Below are positions 8,282-19,308 of a stretch of DNA of 64,000 nt, piece by piece. The notes below the pieces were generated by a model that was not told where the DNA came from, made no database searches, and was given only the letters and a program-made list of their open reading frames with translations. Location of the stretch: positions 62,001-126,000 of the forward strand of contig NZ_RKQK01000005.1 in assembly GCF_003814915.1 (NCBI RefSeq), in the 5' to 3' direction. Source of the stretch: Pacificibacter maritimus (GTDB taxonomy: Bacteria > Pseudomonadota > Alphaproteobacteria > Rhodobacterales > Rhodobacteraceae). Made by a program: the position numbers and the translations under genes. The stretch's first letter is position 1; every line of letters begins with the position of its first letter.

Positions 8282-8298
8282 GTTAGAATGGTTCTAAC
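8282..8298. promoter_or_regulatory. Iron control element (Irr-type box) upstream of mbfA
   Basis: GTTAGAA-TGG-TTCTAAC, a perfect inverted repeat whose core TTAGAA-N3-TTCTAA equals the iron control element bound by Irr in alphaproteobacteria. It lies 15 bases before ATG 8314 of mbfA, a position where a bound repressor would block the promoter. In rhizobia mbfA is a known Irr target, so repression under iron limitation is expected. Confidence 0.8.
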
Positions 8299-8313
8299 AA
8301 AGTGGGTGTCACG

Positions 8314-9291
8314 ATGGTTCCTGGATTTTTATACCGAAAACGGTTTTCTGAATTGTCGGAACAAGACATTCTGGCCTTAGCAATTTCATCAGAAGAAGAT
8401 GATGCCCGCATTTACCGCAGCTATGCTCATAGCTTGCGGGATAATTACCCCAAAAGCGCAGCGATCTTTGATGACATGGCCGCTGAAGAAGATGCTCATC
8501 GAGCAGCTCTAATCGAACTTCACCGAAAACGATTTGGTGATGTGATTCCAATGATTCGCCGTGAGCACGTGTCGGGGTATTACGCCCGCAAACCAGTGTG
8601 GTTGATTGAAAACCTATCATTGGATCGGATCCGATCTGAAGCCCGCGGAATGGAGCAGGCCGCTGAAGCATTTTACCTGAAAGCGGCATCACGAACCGAA
8701 GACGCCAGTACGCGGGATCTGTTAGGAAAACTTGCAGCAGCAGAAGCAGGGCACGATCAAAAAGCGAGTGAGCTTGAACAAGAATATCTTGGCGAAGACG
8801 CGCGCAGCGCTGAAGATCAAGATGCACATCGAAAATTCGTTTTGACTTGGGTTCAGCCTGGGCTTGCGGGCTTGATGGATGGTTCCGTGTCAACGCTGGC
8901 GCCAATATTTGCCACGGCCTTTGCGACCCAAGACACCCACACAACTTTTCTGGTTGGCTTGGCAGCATCCGTCGGTGCAGGGATCTCAATGGGTTTTACT
9001 GAAGCGGCGTCAGACGATGGGCAATTGTCAGGGCGCGGATCGCCAATCAAACGAGGCTTTGCATCTGGTATCATGACCATGGTTGGCGGCTTGGGGCATG
9101 CGCTTCCCTATTTGATCACAGATTTTTGGACTGCGACCATTATTGCCTTTATTGTGGTTTTTGTCGAACTTTGGGCGATTGCTTGGATACAGAACAAATA
9201 CATGGAAACACCGTTCCTGAGAGCTGCTTTCCAAGTGGTTTTTGGTGGCGCCTTGGTGTTTGCCGCTGGTGCTTTGATTGGGGGCGGGTAA
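8314..9291 (+). CDS. mbfA: Membrane-bound ferritin-like iron exporter MbfA
   Basis: A 325-residue fusion: an N-terminal ferritin/rubrerythrin-like domain (about residues 1-150, with [15 protein letters not shown] and later EA/EQ metal ligands) joined to a C-terminal VIT1/CCC1-type membrane domain with about five hydrophobic segments (for example [17 protein letters not shown]). MbfA proteins export ferrous iron and protect against iron and peroxide stress. The start is uncertain: GTG 8302 and ATG 8314 are in frame and neither has a strong ribosome site. I chose ATG 8314 because an Irr box ends at 8298, leaving little leader for the GTG. Regulation by Irr is inferred from that box. Confidence 0.92.
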   Translation: MVPGFLYRKRFSELSEQDILALAISSEEDDARIYRSYAHSLRDNYPKSAAIFDDMAAEEDAHRAALIELHRKRFGDVIPMIRREHVSGYYARKPVWLIENLSLDRIRSEARGMEQAAEAFYLKAASRTEDASTRDLLGKLAAAEAGHDQKASELEQEYLGEDARSAEDQDAHRKFVLTWVQPGLAGLMDGSVSTLAPIFATAFATQDTHTTFLVGLAASVGAGISMGFTEAASDDGQLSGRGSPIKRGFASGIMTMVGGLGHALPYLITDFWTATIIAFIVVFVELWAIAWIQNKYMETPFLRAAFQVVFGGALVFAAGALIGGG

Positions 9292-9313
9292 ACTCGTCAC
9301 AAAGGAGAATTCT

Positions 9314-9796
9314 GTGCCCGAGGCCCCAGATATGAAACAGCCGAAAATCTATGTAGATGCCGATGCTTGTCCTGTGAAAGACGAGGCCGCAAAAGTTGCG
9401 ACCCGTCATAAACTACAGTGCCTGTTTGTGTGCAACGGTGGATTGCGCCCATCGCAAAACCCGTTTGTCGAAATGATTTTTGTTCCAGATGGGCCAGATG
9501 TTGCAGATATGTGGATTGCGGATCGCGCAGGCATTGGGGATGTGGTGGTCACAGGCGATATTCCCTTGGCCGCGAAAGCTGTCGAAGCTGGCGCCCGCGT
9601 GATCAAGCATAACGGCGAACCTTTGACCAAGGCCAATATCGGAAACGTCCTTGCGACACGTGACTTGATGGCAGATCTACGTGCCGCCGATCCCTTTCGT
9701 CAGGGCGGCGGAAAACCTTTTTCAAAGGCAGACAGATCGCGTTTCTTAGACGGACTAGATCGCGCTATCCAGTTAGCAAAAAGGGATGCAGGATGA
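9314..9796 (+). CDS. YaiI/YqxD family (DUF188) protein
   Basis: A 160-residue member of the YaiI/YqxD family, recognised by the N-terminal [13 protein letters not shown] and by the [21 protein letters not shown] region typical of PIN-like folds; catalytic function is unproven. GTG 9314 is chosen because AAAGGAG (9301-9307) lies 6 bases upstream; the in-frame ATG at 9278 lies inside the end of mbfA and has no such signal. The stop overlaps the following HAD gene by 4 bases (ATGA), so both are cotranslated, and the gap to mbfA is only 22 bases. Confidence 0.9.
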   Translation: MPEAPDMKQPKIYVDADACPVKDEAAKVATRHKLQCLFVCNGGLRPSQNPFVEMIFVPDGPDVADMWIADRAGIGDVVVTGDIPLAAKAVEAGARVIKHNGEPLTKANIGNVLATRDLMADLRAADPFRQGGGKPFSKADRSRFLDGLDRAIQLAKRDAG

Positions 9797-10437
9797 CCAT
9801 AAGCACTGTCATTTTTGATATCGGGAACGTCTTAATCGAGTGGCAGCCAGAGCGTCATTACGATGCCGTCATAGGCGAAGATAGGCGCAAGGAAATGTTT
9901 GCTGCAGTTGATCTGCATGGCATCAATGACGCTGTTGATCGCGGTGCGCCGTTTCGCGCCACGATCGAAAAGGCGTCGCGTGATAATCCTGCCTTTGGTC
10001 CTGAGATAAAGATGTGGTATTTTGATTGGATCAATATGGCTTCACCTAAGATTGATCACTCTGTCGCCCTATTACGGGCGCTACGTGCCAAGGGAATCCG
10101 TGTTGTGGCGTTGACGAACTTTGGCATCGAAAGTTTTGAGTTCGCGGAAACGCAGTACCCGTTTCTGACCGAATTTGACAAAACCTACGTGTCGGGTCGC
10201 ATGGGCTGTGTAAAGCCGCATAGCTTGATTTATGAAATGCTGGAAGCTGGTGAACAGGGTGATCCAAAGCAATTTCTGTTTACAGATGATCGGGTTGAAA
10301 ATATCGATACGGCGGCGCGTCGCGGTTGGCAAACGCATCTATTTTCAAGCCCTCAGGGCTGGGCAGAGCGCTTGGTCGCCGAACAGCTTTTGACGTTGCA
10401 AGAGGCAGGTCTGACTGCGCAGCCGAAGGCAAACTAG
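9793..10437 (+). CDS. HAD superfamily hydrolase, subfamily IA
   Basis: A 214-residue phosphatase of the YihX-like branch. Motif I is [10 protein letters not shown] with nucleophile Asp9 (the usual second Asp is Gly, as in YihX), motif II is VVALTNF, motif III includes the Lys of CVKPHSLIY, and motif IV is FTDDRVENI. YihX itself dephosphorylates alpha-glucose-1-phosphate, but substrate cannot be told here. ATG 9793 overlaps the stop of the YaiI-type gene by 4 bases. zapE follows on the same strand after 76 bases. Confidence 0.9.
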   Translation: MTISTVIFDIGNVLIEWQPERHYDAVIGEDRRKEMFAAVDLHGINDAVDRGAPFRATIEKASRDNPAFGPEIKMWYFDWINMASPKIDHSVALLRALRAKGIRVVALTNFGIESFEFAETQYPFLTEFDKTYVSGRMGCVKPHSLIYEMLEAGEQGDPKQFLFTDDRVENIDTAARRGWQTHLFSSPQGWAERLVAEQLLTLQEAGLTAQPKAN

Positions 10438-10513
10438 GTTAATTTACCAACAACTGGGGAAACAGCGTGCGCATCATCTTTTCTTATGGGGTGCGGAGCG
10501 GTATGGGTGCTGT

Positions 10514-11593
10514 ATGCAAACACTTACTCAAATATACTCTGACCGCGTTGCTGATGGCACATTGCGCCCAGATCCCGCTCAAGAAGCTGTGCTACCGTTG
10601 TTCGATAGGCTGCAAAGCGATCTTTCACAGGCGTCCGAAACGAAGCGCGGGGTCTTGGGGTTTTTGGGCGGCCGTAAAAAACCACAAGCGGCGAAGGGGC
10701 TGTATATTTGGGGCGGTGTCGGTCGTGGCAAATCCATGCTGATGGATTTATTTCACGAAAATTCCCCAGTGCCTTCACGCCGCGTACATTTTCATGCTTT
10801 TATGCAAGAAGTTCAGGCACAGATTTTTGCAGCGCGTGAAAAAGGTCTGTCCGATACTTTGCTTCCTGTCATTGAGACCGTGGCACAAGACCTGCGGCTT
10901 TTGTGTTTTGATGAAATGCAAATCACCGACATCGCAGACGCGATGATCGTTGGTCGTTTATTCGAAGGGCTGTTTGAACGGGGGGTCACAGTCGTGACCA
11001 CATCAAACCGCGTACCTGATGACTTGTATAAGAACGGTCTAAACCGTCAGTTGTTTTTGCCTTTCATAGAAATCATTAAAGACAAACTGGAAGTCCACCA
11101 TCTGCATTCCCCCGTAGATTATCGTCAAGGGCGTTTAACGGGAACGCCTGTGTATTTCTCGCCAATCAACGATGACACCCGTGCCACGATTGATGGGATC
11201 TGGGCGGATCTTACTGGCAATGCGACTGACACGCTCACTTTGAAAGTTAAGGGGCGCGATGTGACCCTCCCCAAATTTCACAACGGTATTGCACGCGCTA
11301 CGTTTTGGGATCTGTGCGGCCAGATGTTTGGCCCTGCGGATTATTTGGCGATTGCAGATGCTGTAAAGCTGCTGATTATCGAAGATATCCCGCGCTTGGG
11401 ACGTGGTAACTTTAATGAAGTCAAACGTTTCGTGACTTTGATAGACGCCCTTTACGAAGCCAAGGTTCGCGTGGTCGCGAGTGCTGTTGATGAACCTGAA
11501 AGCCTATATGTCGAGGGCGCCGGTGTATTTGAATTCGAACGTACAGCATCGCGCTTGCGCGAGATGCAAGACAAAGACTGGGCGCAGGACTAA
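10514..11593 (+). CDS. zapE: Cell division protein ZapE (AFG1-family ATPase)
   Basis: A 359-residue P-loop ATPase of the AFG1/ZapE family. Walker A is GGVGRGKS at residues 67-74, Walker B lies in LLCFDEMQITD near residue 130, and the arginine-rich sensor region TTSNRVPDDLYKNGLNR follows. ZapE associates with FtsZ at the division site in E. coli; the mitochondrial relative supports respiratory-complex turnover. Length is normal. It converges on folC, with 6 bases between the two stops and no evident terminator. Confidence 0.94.
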   Translation: MQTLTQIYSDRVADGTLRPDPAQEAVLPLFDRLQSDLSQASETKRGVLGFLGGRKKPQAAKGLYIWGGVGRGKSMLMDLFHENSPVPSRRVHFHAFMQEVQAQIFAAREKGLSDTLLPVIETVAQDLRLLCFDEMQITDIADAMIVGRLFEGLFERGVTVVTTSNRVPDDLYKNGLNRQLFLPFIEIIKDKLEVHHLHSPVDYRQGRLTGTPVYFSPINDDTRATIDGIWADLTGNATDTLTLKVKGRDVTLPKFHNGIARATFWDLCGQMFGPADYLAIADAVKLLIIEDIPRLGRGNFNEVKRFVTLIDALYEAKVRVVASAVDEPESLYVEGAGVFEFERTASRLREMQDKDWAQD

Positions 11594-11599
11594 AGCCGA

Positions 11600-12865
11600 C
11601 TAACAGTTTTCGCGAAGTATTGCGCCAGCCAAATAGAGCGACCCACAGATCAAAATACGCGCCTGTGGATCTTGCGCGATGATGATAGATACGGCCGTTT
11701 TAACACTGTCACTTTGAACTGCGTTCATCCCGACAGAACTGGCGACTTGCGCTGTTTCTTCGGCAGAAAGGGTCGCTGTTTCACCCGGAATAGACACCGC
11801 ATATAACGTGTCCGCATGTCGTGCGAGTGGGCGTAGATACCCAGCTATGTCTTTCGTATTGAGCATGCCGCAAATCAAATATGTCGAACGTTTCGGCAGG
11901 CGCTCCAACGCTTCACAAAGAGCGAGCCCTGCCGCTGGATTATGGCCACCGTCAAGCCAGAGTTCGCCCAAAGGGGCCGCATCAACGAGAGGGCCGTTTT
12001 TAAGACGTTGCAATCGTGCTGGCCAATCCGCTTTCGTAACTGCCGCTTCCAATGCGATATCGCCCAAGTCGAGATGGCGCAGAACGGCAAGCGCCATACC
12101 TGCGTTTTCAACTTGGTGCTTGCCAATCAAGTTCGGCAAAGGCAAATCACGCAGGCCCGTTTCATCTTGATAGATCAAACGGCCGTGCTCTTCGGTGACG
12201 TGCCAATGTTGCCCATAGACCAACAAGGGTGCGCCAAGGCGTGCCGCATGCGCCTCAATCACATCAAGAGCGGCCTCTGGCTGTGGCCCGACGATGCACG
12301 GCACTCCGCGCTTAATGATGCCTGCTTTTTCCGCTGCGATCTGTTCGATTGTATCCCCAAGGAACTGGGTGTGATCAATTGAGATTGGGGTGATGACAGT
12401 GACGCAAGGATGGTCGACAACATTCGTCGCGTCCAAACGCCCGCCGAGGCCGACCTCGAGCAGCGTGAAATCAGCCTTTGTACGTGAAAATGCGAGAAGC
12501 CCTGCAACCGTCGTGATTTCGAAATATGTGATGGGCGCGCCACCATTGGCAGTTTCGCATTCTTGCAAAATGTTTTCCAGCATATCCTCTGAAATTAAAT
12601 CACCAGCGAGACGGATGCGTTCGTGAAACCGCGCCAAATGCGGCGATGTGTATGCGTGTACTGACTTTCCCGCTCCTTCAAGTCCCGCGCGGATCATCGC
12701 TTGTGTTGAGCCTTTTCCGTTTGTGCCTGCAATATGAATGACAGGAGGTAGCGAATTTTGCGGATTATCCAGCGCCTCCAGCAGACGCCAAACGCGATCT
12801 AGCACAAGATCGATGACTTTAGGGTGCAGAGACATCAGGCGATCAAGAATTATATCGGAACTCAT
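11600..12865 (-). CDS. folC: Dihydrofolate / folylpolyglutamate synthase
   Basis: Adds glutamate to dihydropteroate and to folates in the cytoplasm. The 421-residue protein carries the Mur-ligase-type P-loop HIAGTNGKGST, the LEVGLGGRLDATN motif, the TPISIDHTQFLG segment and the C-terminal LDGGHNPAA that binds nucleotide. I chose ATG 12865, giving a start of MSSDIILDRLMSLHP, typical for the family; an in-frame start at 12928 adds 21 unrelated residues. It follows accD leftward after 192 bases; accD-folC is a common gene pair, so one transcript is likely. Confidence 0.95.
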   Translation of the reverse strand: MSSDIILDRLMSLHPKVIDLVLDRVWRLLEALDNPQNSLPPVIHIAGTNGKGSTQAMIRAGLEGAGKSVHAYTSPHLARFHERIRLAGDLISEDMLENILQECETANGGAPITYFEITTVAGLLAFSRTKADFTLLEVGLGGRLDATNVVDHPCVTVITPISIDHTQFLGDTIEQIAAEKAGIIKRGVPCIVGPQPEAALDVIEAHAARLGAPLLVYGQHWHVTEEHGRLIYQDETGLRDLPLPNLIGKHQVENAGMALAVLRHLDLGDIALEAAVTKADWPARLQRLKNGPLVDAAPLGELWLDGGHNPAAGLALCEALERLPKRSTYLICGMLNTKDIAGYLRPLARHADTLYAVSIPGETATLSAEETAQVASSVGMNAVQSDSVKTAVSIIIAQDPQARILICGSLYLAGAILRENC

Positions 12866-12986
12866 TGTTTGGCTCGTTTTGACAAAGTGCTTGATGGATA
12901 TCGAACGCCTCAGAGGGGCGATGGGCATTCAGCTTGCTGAAGTTTTTGGGTGCGCGCAAAGCGCTGTCTCATAGTCGCAACGAATA

Positions 12987-13000
12987 CTGCACCGGTGCAG
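12987..13000. repeat. 14-bp perfect palindrome between accD and folC
   Basis: CTGCACCGGTGCAG reads the same on both strands. Its half CTGCACCG recurs at 13016-13023. It lies in the accD-folC spacer; whether it is an operator, an attenuating hairpin or chance cannot be judged from one copy. Confidence 0.5.
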
Positions 13001-13057
13001 CAATATCGTAATTCGCTGCACCGATGGTCACTCTATATCACGAGGCTTTAAAGCGCT

Positions 13058-14014
13058 CTATGCCTTTTCCGAATCTGTTACGACTGGTGATTGATCTGCA
13101 TCATCAGTCGGTGCGACCAGTTCAGGGGTCTTCGAAGGTGCAGGCAAGTCTGCAACCACAGCTGGAGGAAGCCCGCCAAGCATACGCAAAATTGTCACCA
13201 ATTCGTCTTTCAACTTGGTGCGATGGGTCACGCGGTCAAGCATGCCGTGGTCAAGCAAGTACTCAGCACGTTGGAACCCTTCGGGTAGTTTTTCACGGAT
13301 TGTTTGTTCGATGACACGTGGGCCAGCGAAACAAATCAATGCATTGGGCTCCGCAATTTGCACATCGCCAAGCATCGCATATGACGCTGTAACGCCGCCC
13401 GTGGTTGGGTGTGTTAGGACCACAATATAGGGTAAATTTGCTTCTTTCAGCATTTCGATGGCGACAGTGGTGCGGGGCATTTGCATCAAGGATAAAATGC
13501 CTTCTTGCATGCGTGCGCCACCAGCAGCTGAGAACATCACAAAGGGGCGTTTCAATTCGATCGCACGCTCAACGCCGGCGATGAATGCGTTGCCCACATA
13601 CATCCCCATAGAACCGCCCATAAAGGAAAAGTCCTGTGCTGCGGCCACGATGGGTGTGCGACCCATTTCGCCTTCGGCCACCAGCATGGCGTCTTTTTCG
13701 CCAGTCGCTTTTTGTGCGGCTTTCATGCGGTCAGGGTATTTCTTTTGATCGCGGAACTTCAGCGGATCTTCGACCACTGCGGGCACGGCAACTTCAGTGA
13801 ATATACCGCCGTCAAACAGGGCCGCAAAACGGGCACGTGGCGTGATGTGCATGTGATGATCACAATTGGTGCACACATTCTGGTTGTCAGCCAATTCGCG
13901 GTGAAACAGCATAGTCCCGCATTCTTTGCACTTGGTCCAAAGATTGTCAGGTGTGTCTTGGCGCGAAAAAAGAGAGTTAATCTTCGGGCGGACGTAGTTG
14001 GAAATCCAGTTCAT
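13058..14014 (-). CDS. accD: Acetyl-CoA carboxylase carboxyltransferase subunit beta
   Basis: Transfers carboxyl from biotin to acetyl-CoA to make malonyl-CoA for fatty-acid synthesis, as a heterotetramer with AccA. The 318-residue protein has the N-terminal zinc ribbon (Cys29, Cys32, Cys48, Cys51) and the crotonase-like core with [13 protein letters not shown] and the [13 protein letters not shown] oxyanion region. The last 30 residues are a variable Pro/Asp-rich tail. AAAGG precedes the start at 14014. It is the first gene of the leftward accD-folC block. Confidence 0.97.
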   Translation of the reverse strand: MNWISNYVRPKINSLFSRQDTPDNLWTKCKECGTMLFHRELADNQNVCTNCDHHMHITPRARFAALFDGGIFTEVAVPAVVEDPLKFRDQKKYPDRMKAAQKATGEKDAMLVAEGEMGRTPIVAAAQDFSFMGGSMGMYVGNAFIAGVERAIELKRPFVMFSAAGGARMQEGILSLMQMPRTTVAIEMLKEANLPYIVVLTHPTTGGVTASYAMLGDVQIAEPNALICFAGPRVIEQTIREKLPEGFQRAEYLLDHGMLDRVTHRTKLKDELVTILRMLGGLPPAVVADLPAPSKTPELVAPTDDADQSPVVTDSEKA

Positions 14015-14075
14015 GCGAAAGCCTTTAGTCGGTCTGCGTTATCCCTCAGATAAAGGGCATAGAGGGGAAATGCAA

Positions 14076-14981
14076 TCAACGCATCAGTGCGATACGGACC
14101 GTTAGCCACGTAATAAGCAAAATAAGGCCTTCAAAGACCATGGTTATGGGGTCAGCATAGGCGGAGTTGAGATCAATTTGACGTGTCCAAAGGCCAAAAC
14201 CGGACAATTGACCTTGGGGTGGAGCAATAAACAATGCCGCCATGTTGTTCGTGAAATGCAGTGCCAGAGCTGGCCCTAGCGTTCCGCTCCGCGCGGTTAA
14301 ATCACCTGCGGCAAGCCCAAACAGAACGGCCCAAAGCACAGGCACAAGCGCCGCATATCCAGTGAGGTCCATTGACACATGTCCAACGCCAAACAAAAGG
14401 GCGGCTAAAACCATGCCTTTGCTATATGATTTGGTTGCCGCAACAAGCTGTGTTTGCAGATACCCGCGAAAAAATACTTCCTCAGCTATCACCTGCACGG
14501 CCAACCCCAGCAGACCCAGCGGTAGCCATGCGAGCCAGATAGAGATCGGCATCTGCGCAATCAATTCCACAGGTGTATCGCCAGAGTTATGTGGTGTCGG
14601 AACAAGCAAAAGCACAACTGTAATTCCAACCAGCCATTTCATGCTAAGAATGAAATCCAACCTCATTTGGGGGATTGGGCCGGTCAATGAGCGTAAGTCG
14701 CGATCCGCGAACCGCTTTGCGGATAAAATGGTTGTAAGAAGTAGGAGTGCGAAGCTGGCAAGCACAATGAAAAGCCCACCTGGCGTGACGCCAATTTCGA
14801 AAGAGCCTTGAGTTACTTGAACAGGAGTTAACTCGGGTGCGATTTTCCCGACAAGGCCCAAAAAGATTGGCGTAGCAATCGTTGTGACTAAGAAACACAG
14901 AGCAACAACAGCAGCGATGCGCCCATATGAAGGCTTTCTGTACGCCGAGCTTAACATATCTTTATAGGCGCTATACTGCAT
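14076..14981 (-). CDS. CPBP family intramembrane glutamic endopeptidase
   Basis: A 301-residue integral membrane protein with about eight hydrophobic segments and the three family motifs: EEVFFRGYL (motif 1, Glu-Glu and Arg), FGVGHVSMD (His) and HFTNNMAALF (His and Asn). These proteins (CAAX prenyl-protease/bacteriocin-processing type) have a glutamate active site inside the membrane; the substrate is unknown. It stands alone, divergent from the lipoprotein gene at 15116, with 61 bases to accD on the left. Confidence 0.9.
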   Translation of the reverse strand: MQYSAYKDMLSSAYRKPSYGRIAAVVALCFLVTTIATPIFLGLVGKIAPELTPVQVTQGSFEIGVTPGGLFIVLASFALLLLTTILSAKRFADRDLRSLTGPIPQMRLDFILSMKWLVGITVVLLLVPTPHNSGDTPVELIAQMPISIWLAWLPLGLLGLAVQVIAEEVFFRGYLQTQLVAATKSYSKGMVLAALLFGVGHVSMDLTGYAALVPVLWAVLFGLAAGDLTARSGTLGPALALHFTNNMAALFIAPPQGQLSGFGLWTRQIDLNSAYADPITMVFEGLILLITWLTVRIALMR

Positions 14982-15115
14982 TGACCGTCCTTGTGGCTGA
15001 TTCGCGTTGACTTTAGGTGTGACATAGCAGCCATATAATCACCTAGGTGCGCAATATAGATCATCCAGAGACTTGTTACTGATGATCGGCATCGATGACC
15101 GTGTGAAAGTGTGTA

Positions 15116-15748
15116 ATGACTTTTGTAAAAACCCTATTTTGGACTTTCGCTGCATTCGGACTTTCGGGATGCCAAATGTCGGATCTTTCACTTGGAAGGC
15201 CGTCAGCCGCAGTGCCTTCGACAATTCGGTTAAGCACGAGTGGTTTGACATTTTCCGCGCCTGATGGATTTTGCATCGACTTAGATTCGGTAAAAGAAAC
15301 TGCTGACTCGGGCTTTGTGATGATGGCAGGGTGCAATGCTTTGAGGGGGCGATCTACGTCTCAGCCAAAGTCGTCTATGGTCACGGCCGTATTTTCTAGC
15401 CCAATGCCTGATGGGCAGGGCCTTACAGCGCAAGCGCTTGCTGCGTATTTCAACACAGAACAAGGGCGTGCGGCACTCTCACGCGGCGGGGTCTCTGAGA
15501 CTGTTGAAATTTCTATGGCAACATCCGAAGATGATATTTTGGTCATCCACACCAAAGACAGTTCCCCTGTGACAGTGAGGGGGCTCGCTGCAGAGGATTG
15601 GCGAGCTTTCGCCATGGTTCAAAACCGGTTGGTGACCTTAACTGCGGTGCCGTTTTCAGGCATCTCCGCAGCAGGGCTTTCGCCGAATGACCTAGTATTG
15701 CAGGCAATGCGTAAATTGTTGCAGGAAAATGCAAATTTAGACGTATGA
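15116..15748 (+). CDS. Putative lipoprotein of unknown function
   Basis: A 210-residue exported protein. A short signal segment ends in the lipobox LSGC (Cys19), so it should be lipid-anchored. The mature part has no domain I recognise; it includes two cysteines (FCIDLDS and AGCNAL) that could form a disulphide and ends with an amphipathic helix. GAAAG precedes the ATG. The neighbouring genes share no evident function with it. Confidence 0.75.
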   Translation: MTFVKTLFWTFAAFGLSGCQMSDLSLGRPSAAVPSTIRLSTSGLTFSAPDGFCIDLDSVKETADSGFVMMAGCNALRGRSTSQPKSSMVTAVFSSPMPDGQGLTAQALAAYFNTEQGRAALSRGGVSETVEISMATSEDDILVIHTKDSSPVTVRGLAAEDWRAFAMVQNRLVTLTAVPFSGISAAGLSPNDLVLQAMRKLLQENANLDV

Positions 15749-15891
15749 GTGTTGTGATTTTTGATCCTCTGCCTAGAAATAAAACTCGTTTGTTGAGATG
15801 AAACCTGTATCTGACATAATGATGACGACTCTCTGTCTTCGACCTCTCGTGGTGCGGCAGTATGATGAATGATAACGAAGGCAAATAAACT

Positions 15892-16665
15892 ATGGTTTCG
15901 CGTATTGGGAAATTTCTAGAACGTCGATTGAATGCCGCTGCGCTGCGACGGTGGTCAAAGCGGGCGCAAAATGCGCAGGCGTTGACCCTTGTTGAATTGC
16001 GTAGTCTGCGCAGCCAAGCGCGTGAGTTGCGGTTGCAGTTGGATCGCTTGCTGTTTGAAGCAGATGGCAAGCTTGCTTTGCCAAATATTGGTTCGAATGC
16101 GATGCAATTGCCGCTCTATACTGATTGGTCACATCGCCCTGAAATATGGCGTGGCCCTATCTTTCCACAAGGGGCCTCATCCGTTCAGACACGCGCAACC
16201 ATCGGGCGTGAAGGTACTTTGTTCCATGATTGCCGTATTTCCGAACTGACATATCGACAAGTGCGCAACACATCGGATCAAGATTTAGCACCCTTTGGAT
16301 TGCGTTTGGATGTGTTCCGTTTTGATGGCAGCTTTTTATCCCTCGCGGTTGATTTTCCCAATGAGGTTTGTGCTGGATTAAGCAAGCGTCATATTCTGCG
16401 TTTGGATTGTTCGATTGACCTAGAGACTCCGATCGAAATTTTTGCACGTCTCAATATTAAGCACGGGCCAAATCTAGAACAGGTCGTCCGCGAAATTCCG
16501 GTTTCAAGTGACGATGTTTTCGCGGAATTTGATCTGGCTTATACCAAGTTAAATGAGAAACGGGTGGAAAAGGTTTGGCTGGATCTGATTTTTGAAGATC
16601 CAGAAATGAATCAGATTGTTTTGAGAGACATCACAATGTCGCGCCGCCCGCGCGCTGAATTGTAA
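15892..16665 (+). CDS. Conserved Rhodobacteraceae protein, probably DUF6478 family
   Basis: A 257-residue protein with an Arg-rich N-terminal helix followed by a helical pair (LVELRSLRSQARELRLQLDR) and a beta-rich domain with the segments DWSHRPEIWRGP and CRISELTYRQVRN. The pattern resembles the DUF6478 family of roseobacters; I rate the family name as likely, not certain. No signal peptide or membrane helix. GAAGG precedes ATG 15892. The next gene begins 10 bases after its stop, so the two probably act together. Confidence 0.72.
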   Translation: MVSRIGKFLERRLNAAALRRWSKRAQNAQALTLVELRSLRSQARELRLQLDRLLFEADGKLALPNIGSNAMQLPLYTDWSHRPEIWRGPIFPQGASSVQTRATIGREGTLFHDCRISELTYRQVRNTSDQDLAPFGLRLDVFRFDGSFLSLAVDFPNEVCAGLSKRHILRLDCSIDLETPIEIFARLNIKHGPNLEQVVREIPVSSDDVFAEFDLAYTKLNEKRVEKVWLDLIFEDPEMNQIVLRDITMSRRPRAEL

Positions 16666-16675
16666 GGATAGCACT

Positions 16676-17062
16676 ATGACAGCGATTAAACTCGTCAAAA
16701 CACGTTTGCATGCAGGGATCTGGGAAGGTGAACTGCACCTGCCTGACGATCTAGAAACAATGCCAGATCTTGAGGTCGCGCACCTAGATCAGCCTGTTTT
16801 AGGTCATACGTTAGACGAAGATCCCTCCCGTGCAGGGATTTGGTTTTTCCGCATTGCAGTGCCCGCTGAATTAATCAGTGATGGCGTGCAGGTGTTCGTG
16901 ATATCCAACCGCGAAACGGGCGAACGTCTGTCCAGTTTTACGATCATTGCGGGCGAAGCCTTGGCCGATGATATTCGTGCTGAAATGGAACTTTTGCGTG
17001 CGGAGCTCGATATGCTTAAACGCGCATTTCGCCGTCATTGTTTGGAAACAGGCGAGAACTGA
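16676..17062 (+). CDS. Hypothetical protein partnered with the preceding gene
   Basis: A 128-residue protein made of a beta-sandwich-like region (residues 1-95, including AGIWFFRIAVPAELISDGVQ) and a C-terminal coiled-coil helix (ADDIRAEMELLRAELDMLKR). I do not recognise a named family. AAGGA lies 7 bases before ATG 16676, and only 10 bases separate it from the DUF6478-like gene, which implies cotranscription. The helix may mediate dimerisation or binding to the partner; that is inference. Confidence 0.7.
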   Translation: MTAIKLVKTRLHAGIWEGELHLPDDLETMPDLEVAHLDQPVLGHTLDEDPSRAGIWFFRIAVPAELISDGVQVFVISNRETGERLSSFTIIAGEALADDIRAEMELLRAELDMLKRAFRRHCLETGEN

Positions 17063-17117
17063 TACGCTATCTCGCTTAAGGTTGCGGGTGAATTTATGAC
17101 GCAGGGTTTCTAGGTGA

Positions 17118-19181
<2,064 letters not shown>

Positions 19182-19308
19182 CTTGCGTGTTTCCAAAGTA
19201 CAAACGATCAACGCAGTAACACGCTATTGTCTTGGCGTCTCCGCATTGTTGCCCAATTTGCACTGCAGACAGAGGGGTAACGAGAATTAGTATGTAGGTA
19301 CACCCAAA

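Noticed and set aside
8302-8313. GTG 8302 as the start of mbfA
   Set aside because: It leaves only three bases after the Irr box and no ribosome site; ATG 8314 is preferred, though not proven.
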